A DNA stretch of 10,339 nt from Woeseiaceae bacterium (GTDB lineage Bacteria; Acidobacteriota; Vicinamibacteria; Vicinamibacterales; UBA823). Below, one piece after another: positions 5,114 through 10,339 of the stretch (position 1 is its first letter; every line of letters starts with the position of its first letter). Location of the stretch: assembly GCA_002696705.1 (NCBI GenBank), contig NZSH01000001.1:1-10339 (forward strand). The letters are read 5' to 3'. A program made the translations under genes and the position numbers. Under the pieces are notes generated by a model, which had not been told where the DNA came from, did no database searches, and worked only from the letters and a program-made list of their open reading frames with translations.

Positions 5114-6649
5114 ATGGGCATCCAACTCCGGTTATTACTTGGCATAATATTGCTATTTGTGTCGCTGGCGGTGATGGCCGGAAAAGCTGACGATTCTACG
5201 TTTAACGAAATTCAACTTCAACTTGGCAACCTGCTGATCGCTGAGGAGCGCTTTAACGAAGCCATCGAGGCTTTTACGTTAGCGAAACGGGGTACACCGA
5301 CAGTAAATCAACTTTTTCGAGCACGACAGGGTGCGGTAATGTCGATGCTCCGCTTGGCCAGATTTGGTGAAGCATACGACGAAGCCAGCTTAGCCTATAG
5401 TGCAGCACCCGATAACTCTTCGGCAGTTGCATTATATGGCGATGCCTTGTGGGCGCGGGGACTGTTTGGTGAGGCGGAGGAGGCCTACCAAACTGCGCTT
5501 GTATTCGACCCAGAGAATGGCCGAGGACATCACGGTCTTGCAAAGGCACTTATAACACGTGGTCGATTGTCAGAAGCTATGGATGCGGTTCAGACCGCAC
5601 TTCGTTACTTGCCTCGAGATCCTGAACTTCATCATACGGTCGGTACAATTTACGAAAGAATGCAACGGTTTGAGGAATCAGCGATTGCTTTTGGCAACTA
5701 TGTCAATCTTTTGCCTGCCAAGCATCGGAGTGCGCGCGCCGCTTGGTCACGTTCGCAGATTCGTTTTTTGCGTTCTTTTGGTAACCGAACGCCATTTAAG
5801 ATGGCCCCGGGTTCCTCTGAGCAACTGTATACGGTGCCATTTAAATTAGTGCGCGAGAAGATCGTTGTGCGTGCAAAAGTAAATGGTGGTCGTGAAATTG
5901 ATTTTGTTGTCGATACTGGTGCCGAGCAAACGGTACTTTCGCAAGAAGTTGCACGTCGTCAACGTGTCCAGCCGGTTGTCTACACGCTCAGTGCAGGAGT
6001 CGGTGAGGTCGGATTTCGTGGATTGCAACTTGCAAGGATTGATACTCTACAAATTGGTTCACTTGTAATTGAGAACGTACCTAGCCTAATCAAGAATCCG
6101 CCACTCGGCGGGATGCCCACGCGAGAGACGGAAAGTTTTTCACCTCTGGCAGCAGGACTGTCGATACGTATTGACTATGATCGCCAGCGTTTGACATTGG
6201 GGCGCCATCTCGATGCCTCTCAAGCAGACGTTGAGTTACCGTTACGAGTCCATCGTTTAGCGACGGTCCGTGGAAAGATTAACAATGAGAGAGATGCAAG
6301 TTTCGTTGTAGATACAGGGGGTGAGGTCATCTCCTTGAGTGCAGCGGCGGCAAGCACTATCGAAACTCAGCCCATGACAAGGAGTTTTCCTCTCAAAGTG
6401 TATGGTTCTTCGGGTTGGGATCCAGAGGCATTTTTGTTGCCGGGTGTGAATTTAATGTTTGATTCGATCAGCTTTAATAATTATCCGGTGGTTGTGTTGA
6501 ATTTACATGCGCCTAGCGCTCTATTAGGTTTTGAACTTGGCGGGATTATTGGGCACGATTTCCTGAAACGCTATCTGGTCGATTTTGATCTTGATAAAAG
6601 TGTGATCCGACTAGCGCATCGGTCTTCGGCAGCCGTTGTGTCAGACTAG
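5114..6649 (+). CDS. Exported TPR protein with two retropepsin-like aspartyl protease domains
   Basis: The protein has 511 residues. Residues 5-22 form a hydrophobic signal peptide with a plausible cleavage after VMA (22), so it is probably periplasmic. Residues about 30-205 are TPR-like helical repeats (e.g. LGNLLIAEERFNEAIEAFTLA, then YGDALWARGLFGEAEEAYQTAL and later units). Residues about 240-365 form a first aspartyl-protease-like domain with FVVDTGAEQTVLS (D267-T-G), and 370-500 form a second with FVVDTGGEVISLS (D400-T-G) and the closing GGIIGHDFLKRYLVDFDL (476-493). The first domain lacks the equivalent GIIGxDFL loop and reads PLAAGLSIRIDYDRQRL instead. The two domains could pair within one chain, whereas viral retropepsins need a dimer. 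AGGG (5103-5106) precedes the ATG. The stop abuts the convergent thioesterase gene. The family (Asp_protease_2-like) is recognised; substrate and true proteolytic activity are unknown. Confidence 0.88.
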   Translation: MGIQLRLLLGIILLFVSLAVMAGKADDSTFNEIQLQLGNLLIAEERFNEAIEAFTLAKRGTPTVNQLFRARQGAVMSMLRLARFGEAYDEASLAYSAAPDNSSAVALYGDALWARGLFGEAEEAYQTALVFDPENGRGHHGLAKALITRGRLSEAMDAVQTALRYLPRDPELHHTVGTIYERMQRFEESAIAFGNYVNLLPAKHRSARAAWSRSQIRFLRSFGNRTPFKMAPGSSEQLYTVPFKLVREKIVVRAKVNGGREIDFVVDTGAEQTVLSQEVARRQRVQPVVYTLSAGVGEVGFRGLQLARIDTLQIGSLVIENVPSLIKNPPLGGMPTRETESFSPLAAGLSIRIDYDRQRLTLGRHLDASQADVELPLRVHRLATVRGKINNERDASFVVDTGGEVISLSAAAASTIETQPMTRSFPLKVYGSSGWDPEAFLLPGVNLMFDSISFNNYPVVVLNLHAPSALLGFELGGIIGHDFLKRYLVDFDLDKSVIRLAHRSSAAVVSD

Positions 6650-7156
6650 TTAGAACGAAAACGATTCAGATGCAAGATTTCCTCTTTTTTTGAGGCGTTC
6701 AGTGCGTCTTCCCTGTGCAGCTTCGGCGCGTCGACGGTCCTCATCATTATCGAGAATAAGCGACGGGACATCAGTTGGTCGACCATCCTGATCTAAAGCC
6801 ACAAATGTTAGAAATGCCCGGCTAGTTAGGTGCCGCTCACCTGTAGCTGTCTCTTCACACCAAGCCTCAACTGCGACCTCTAAAGATGTTCGAAATGCGC
6901 AGGTAATTCGTGCGCGTAAAATGATTTGGTCGCCGACTTTAACCGGGTTTAAGAATTCCAGACTGTCGACTGCTACAGTTGCGACTCGACTATGAGTATG
7001 GCGATGGCTCGCGATGGCTCCTGCGATATCAATTAGATGCATCACTGTACCGCCGAGAATGAATCCCAGTGGGTTCGCGTCGTTCGGTAGTACAACATGG
7101 ACTGTTTCGGTAGCAGAATCTGCTGGATGTTTTGGTGTTAGGTGGTCCTTAGTCAA
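6650..7156 (-). CDS. Acyl-CoA thioesterase, single hotdog domain (YciA/ACOT-like)
   Basis: This cytoplasmic enzyme hydrolyses acyl-CoA to free acid and CoA. The hotdog signature is visible: LPNDANPLGFILGGTVMHLID, then VAVDSLEFLNPVKVGD and ALDQDGRPTDVPSL. Counted from the start chosen here, N28 (in DAN) and D43 (in LID) align with the Asn and Asp I recall as catalytic in mammalian ACOT7. No ATG precedes the domain. The frame allows TTG at 7205-7207 (185 residues, no Shine-Dalgarno) or TTG at 7154-7156 (168 residues, GGAG seven bases upstream). I chose the latter because it has a ribosome site and removes an atypical N-terminal extension. The tail after the hotdog is rich in Arg, Glu and Lys (RRRAEAAQGRRTERLKKRG). 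It lies downstream of the big barrel-protein gene on the same strand, 138 bases away, and is convergent with the TPR gene with zero gap. Chain-length preference cannot be read; links to the CoA pathway at the left are conjecture. Confidence 0.9.
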   Translation of the reverse strand: MTKDHLTPKHPADSATETVHVVLPNDANPLGFILGGTVMHLIDIAGAIASHRHTHSRVATVAVDSLEFLNPVKVGDQIILRARITCAFRTSLEVAVEAWCEETATGERHLTSRAFLTFVALDQDGRPTDVPSLILDNDEDRRRAEAAQGRRTERLKKRGNLASESFSF

Positions 7157-7163
7157 ATAGTCG

Positions 7164-7167
7164 CTCC
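7164..7167 (-). promoter_or_regulatory. Ribosome binding site deciding the thioesterase start
   Basis: On the minus strand CTGGAGCG places GGAG (plus-strand 7164-7167) seven bases before the TTG at 7154-7156. The more distal TTG at 7205-7207 has nothing similar upstream, and the in-frame region above it runs to a stop at 7241-7243 without ATG or GTG. Confidence 0.45.
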
Positions 7168-7294
7168 AGTAACGAGGAATAATTAGCCTCTCCAACGACG
7201 TGGCCAATGAACTAGTCTTGCAGCATGTTAGAGAACAAACTTAACCAAACGCTGGCATTGTCTTAGGCTTCGTTGTTCCGGTATCAATAGGACT

Positions 7295-10200
7295 CTAGAA
7301 ATCGTAACCAATCCACACGTCAAACTTTGCTCGTCGAAAAGCCTCACCACCAGTGAATCCACCAAAGACCATATTTTCCCAGGTTTCGTTGAACAGTGTA
7401 CGCCACGACCAATCGAGGTGAATGGGAAACCCGAGTGCCATAGTTTGTAGTCCAAACCCATAGGATGCCCGGGCATCTTTTAATCTAAAACCGCTCACGG
7501 TCATAGGATTAGCACGAATTGGTGTCAGCAAGCCGGTGTTCGGATCAGTAAGGACCTGCATTACTGGAGACACCTGTTCAGGGTCAGATGTATAGGGTGT
7601 GAACGGTTGGTTGTTGATTGCGGCGGCCCCTATGTTGAAAAAAAATGTGCCTCTGATCCCACCAAGTATGCCAATCGGTGTCGCCATGGCTGTGACCAGG
7701 GGGAAGCGAAGTTCCACGTTTGCAAAAAATGCCTTGTGGCCAATGAATTCTAGATATTCGTAGCCACGCATTTCAGAGTTACCACCGAAAAAGGTAAAGT
7801 CTGGATAATCGCCCCAACTTTGAAAGCCTCGGGCTCGAAATGCCAGTAGTCCAGTGTCGCCCAGGCGAAAATAGTAACGTGCGTCGGCGTTGACACTTCG
7901 TTGAGATAAGGTGTTACCAAGTTTTGGCGATTCTGTAAAAGAAATCCGTACAGTATTGCCTGCCAGTGGCCCGAACTCTCGGAATACGGTTGTCTCCTGG
8001 ACGTAGGTGGCCGTAATCGGCGCGAATAGGCCATCTCGAAAAAGTTCCACGCCAAATTCATTGCTAAGAAAAGCTTCGTTAGCAGTCTGCACTGATGGAT
8101 CGTCGAAGTTTTCCGAGGAATGGTAAAACCCAGCTGAGAGCTCCAGCCGGCGGAAGCGGCTAAAAGGATAAATTCCAAACACGGTTGCGCCTCGCATGGT
8201 CTGCGTTGCGATTGCTTGGTCACGAGTCAAAAAATCAAACGTCGAGTACTGAGAGTAGCCTGGCGTGAAAAAGAACTGTGTCTGCGAAAAGGCTTGGGCG
8301 CCCCATTGCAAGCGTCCCGAGAGGTTGGAATATGCCAAGGAACCAGTGCGGTACTGGGCGACTGAAACGGCAAACATGCTGAACTGCTGCTCACCCAGTA
8401 AGTCTGTAAAACTTAGCGCGGAGCCTCCCAATATATCGCCGCTGCTACTAACCCCGAAGTTAATGGGTGGCCGGCCATCCATAAATAATTTTTCAAAGGC
8501 GCCCTTCCGCCGTGCATTGTCAGCGATGAATGTGTGGCTCAGTGGTGCTTGAAACTCAAAGACAGGCCCAGGCCCGCCGAAATCCGAAGACGCCACCTCA
8601 GTGATCGACGTCTCCAGATTCATCGTATGCACACTGTAATTGCCCTTAAAATACGCTACAAATCCGACCTTTGAGTCAGAATCCGCCGCGCTGATGGGCA
8701 CTGTGGACACGTTTCCCGTTACGGTATCTGTGTGCTGCTTGAGTAATCCTGTCGATAACGAGAGCGTCCAAATGTTATAGATATTACCGTTGCGAGCGAT
8801 GTCTGGGTCTATTGGTTGCGTGGGGTCGGTTGCAGTAGACGAAAATACCAGAGTGTCTTCATTTAAGAATCGTGCGGCTGTTTCGTCGTGTGCTCCGAAA
8901 GTGAGCTGCGTTTTTTCTCCGGTGCTTAAATCTAATTGAAACAACTTATTGTTACCGCTCACCCGAGCGAGATAAACAAGCGAAGAGCCGTCAGGAGAAA
9001 ACGTGGGGGCGTAAGCAGCGAAATTATCGTTTGTTACATTTGTAACATTACCGCTGTTCAAGTCGAGAAGGTAGATGTCGCCGATGGCGTTTTCCAACGC
9101 TGAAAAAGCAATCTGTTGTGAGTTTGGACTGAAGGCAGGAGATTCAGGTTCGTCGACCATTTGCATGTCGAAACGTTGCTCGATTCGACGAGTCAAGACA
9201 TTACGTACAATTAAGGTCTTGTGCTTACCTGTTCTAACAAAGTACGCCAAATTATCACCACTTGGTGACCATGACATCCAGGGCACCGTAGTCCAGCGGG
9301 CTCCAGGAATTGAGATGTATTCGTAACCGTGATCCTGTGAAAAACCTGGGGTCAGATTACGAATAACCTCTCCGTCTTGAATGGAGATCAAGATAATATC
9401 CAACTCTTGATCCTTGCGGTTTGTTGCAACGGCTGCCAGCAAGTCGCCTGAAGGTGATGGTTCAATGGTGTAAGCGGCCACAAAAGAAGACACACGGGGG
9501 TCTGGAGCAAGATTTCGACCGTAAGCTTCAGGACGTTCTTTGTCTCGAAATGCAAGAAATCGGTCTCTGATGTATTGTGAGAATTCACGATCCCAGTCTT
9601 CAGCGGTCAAGTCGGTTGCTTCCATGTAGGCATCACTACCGCCGCCAACGATGTTGGAACGCAGTGCGAACAAGAATTCTCGGATTCCTTGTTTTCCCCA
9701 TCGTGATTCCATGAACTCAAAGGCCGCATGACCGAGATTGTACGGAAGTCGAGGACTGGTAAAACCAAAGAATTCGTCAGGCACTGTCATTCTTGGGATG
9801 ATGTCGGCAACAGCTGCATCTCGGACCATCATTAAATCAAGGGGATGCCACACACCTGGGATGTAGTCCGCAAGACCTTCGGCCACCCAAAGCGGCATAC
9901 TTTGTCCGAGGATTGATTGAGGGATGATGTCGAACTCAAATATATGAGTGAGTTCGTGCACTATTAGTCTGTACAGTTCGTCAGGTGGTTCATCAATTGG
10001 CAAAACCATTCGGTTACGGAGCGGTTCCGCGAATGCTGCGATGCCTTCAGGGATGTCGGCCGGTAACACGTTCTGTTGCTCGAATTCGCTATGTGTTTTG
10101 AAAAGCACAAGCGGAATCTGGAAGGCTAAATCGTGCCTTAGGTCAGAACTAACCAATTGGTAGGCACTTTCGGCATAGCCAGCAACGCGCTCAATATGTT

Positions 10201-10339
10201 GCTCTAGTTCAGGGTAATAAAAAATTTCGAAGTGGTCGGTCGCATAGATGTGCCATTTGAAATTGTCGTATTTGACACGATTCTTTCCGTAGTACGGAAT
10301 AAAATTAGTTTGAGCGCTAATCTCCTGTGGGATTAGAGA
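7295..10339 (-). CDS. Zinc metallopeptidase / beta-propeller / Omp85-like outer-membrane barrel fusion (N-terminus cut by window edge)
   Basis: The open frame runs off the right edge: 1014 residues are visible and no start codon is reached, so the true start is beyond 10339. The first visible residues (SLIPQEISAQ) look like the end of a signal peptide. In visible numbering, about 11-260 is a peptidase-MA-like gluzincin domain with HELTH at 128-132 and a third-ligand Glu at 154 in WVAEGLADY. Residues about 285-585 contain TolB/PD40-type propeller blades (e.g. MSWSPSGDNLAYF, AFSPNSQQIAFS, PTFSPDGSSLVYLAR). Residues about 620-1014 form a beta barrel with alternating hydrophobic strands, the Omp85-type loop motif as MRGY (857-860) in FGGNSEMRGYEY, and a terminal Phe (VWIGYDF). 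This predicts a periplasmic protease and propeller tethered to an outer-membrane pore. No POTRA domain is seen. Similar fusions occur in Acidobacteriota and Bacteroidota annotations, but I know of no defined function. The stop is TAG at 7295-7297. Confidence 0.9.
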   Translation of the reverse strand, partial: SLIPQEISAQTNFIPYYGKNRVKYDNFKWHIYATDHFEIFYYPELEQHIERVAGYAESAYQLVSSDLRHDLAFQIPLVLFKTHSEFEQQNVLPADIPEGIAAFAEPLRNRMVLPIDEPPDELYRLIVHELTHIFEFDIIPQSILGQSMPLWVAEGLADYIPGVWHPLDLMMVRDAAVADIIPRMTVPDEFFGFTSPRLPYNLGHAAFEFMESRWGKQGIREFLFALRSNIVGGGSDAYMEATDLTAEDWDREFSQYIRDRFLAFRDKERPEAYGRNLAPDPRVSSFVAAYTIEPSPSGDLLAAVATNRKDQELDIILISIQDGEVIRNLTPGFSQDHGYEYISIPGARWTTVPWMSWSPSGDNLAYFVRTGKHKTLIVRNVLTRRIEQRFDMQMVDEPESPAFSPNSQQIAFSALENAIGDIYLLDLNSGNVTNVTNDNFAAYAPTFSPDGSSLVYLARVSGNNKLFQLDLSTGEKTQLTFGAHDETAARFLNEDTLVFSSTATDPTQPIDPDIARNGNIYNIWTLSLSTGLLKQHTDTVTGNVSTVPISAADSDSKVGFVAYFKGNYSVHTMNLETSITEVASSDFGGPGPVFEFQAPLSHTFIADNARRKGAFEKLFMDGRPPINFGVSSSGDILGGSALSFTDLLGEQQFSMFAVSVAQYRTGSLAYSNLSGRLQWGAQAFSQTQFFFTPGYSQYSTFDFLTRDQAIATQTMRGATVFGIYPFSRFRRLELSAGFYHSSENFDDPSVQTANEAFLSNEFGVELFRDGLFAPITATYVQETTVFREFGPLAGNTVRISFTESPKLGNTLSQRSVNADARYYFRLGDTGLLAFRARGFQSWGDYPDFTFFGGNSEMRGYEYLEFIGHKAFFANVELRFPLVTAMATPIGILGGIRGTFFFNIGAAAINNQPFTPYTSDPEQVSPVMQVLTDPNTGLLTPIRANPMTVSGFRLKDARASYGFGLQTMALGFPIHLDWSWRTLFNETWENMVFGGFTGGEAFRRAKFDVWIGYDF

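Noticed and set aside
6681..6695. CCTC-T7-GAGG near the convergent junction as a terminator
   Set aside because: The stem is only 4 base pairs with the T run in the loop rather than after the stem, and it lies inside thioesterase coding sequence.
7001..7020. A 10-base direct tandem repeat (GCGATGGCTC twice) within the thioesterase gene
   Set aside because: It lies in the conserved helix after the catalytic Asp, and the protein aligns with the family there without an insertion, so it is a codon-level coincidence.
7228..7476. An 82-codon minus-strand frame spanning the end of the barrel gene and the gap
   Set aside because: It overlaps the barrel C-terminus out of frame; no motif or ribosome site was seen.
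7750..8223. A 157-codon minus-strand frame inside the barrel gene
   Set aside because: It is an alternative frame of the strongly supported barrel-coding region and shows no domain.

Overview
The window looks like a piece of a bacterial chromosome of moderate GC from a Gram-negative lineage. The clues are an outer-membrane barrel protein and a probable Sec-exported TPR/aspartyl-protease protein. The mixture of genes fits Acidobacteriota best to my eye: a metallopeptidase/propeller/Omp85-type barrel fusion, a nuoB-nuoI pair detached from the rest of complex I, and a short Thermus/acidobacterial-type seven-iron ferredoxin. This placement is inference from family recollection, not from a marker gene.

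Layout. Bases 1-3368 (+) are an aromatic acid / acyl-CoA block: the 3' end of boxC (entering from the left edge), a complete boxB, a 3-hydroxyacyl-CoA dehydrogenase and an enoyl-CoA hydratase. BoxB epoxidises benzoyl-CoA with O2, BoxC hydrolytically opens the ring, and the two beta-oxidation enzymes are the right kind to carry the resulting dehydroadipyl-CoA towards 3-oxoadipyl-CoA. boxA (reductase), boxD (aldehyde dehydrogenase), a CoA ligase and a thiolase are not in the window. Bases 3573-4936 (+) are an iron-sulfur electron-transfer block: a seven-iron-type ferredoxin, then nuoB and nuoI, which overlap by one base. nuoA, C, D, H and others are absent. The 204-base gap before it holds the best promoter candidates in the window and an inverted repeat in the presumed leader. 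Bases 5114-6649 (+) encode an exported TPR protein with two retropepsin-like DTG domains. It ends exactly where the oppositely oriented acyl-CoA thioesterase (6650-7156, -) ends, with no base between the stop codons. From 7295 to the right edge (-) runs a very large gene for a zinc-metallopeptidase / beta-propeller / outer-membrane-barrel protein; only its extreme N-terminus lies outside.

Functionally the left half reads as aerobic hybrid benzoyl-CoA degradation feeding central metabolism and, possibly, the respiratory chain. The right half holds two envelope proteins with predicted protease folds whose substrates are unknown. I see no RNA genes, insertion sequences, CRISPR arrays or phage genes. 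No gene-free stretch exceeds about 205 bases. The most unusual items are the double-DTG TPR protein, the protease-propeller-barrel fusion, and the orphan ferredoxin-nuoB-nuoI cluster beside box genes.
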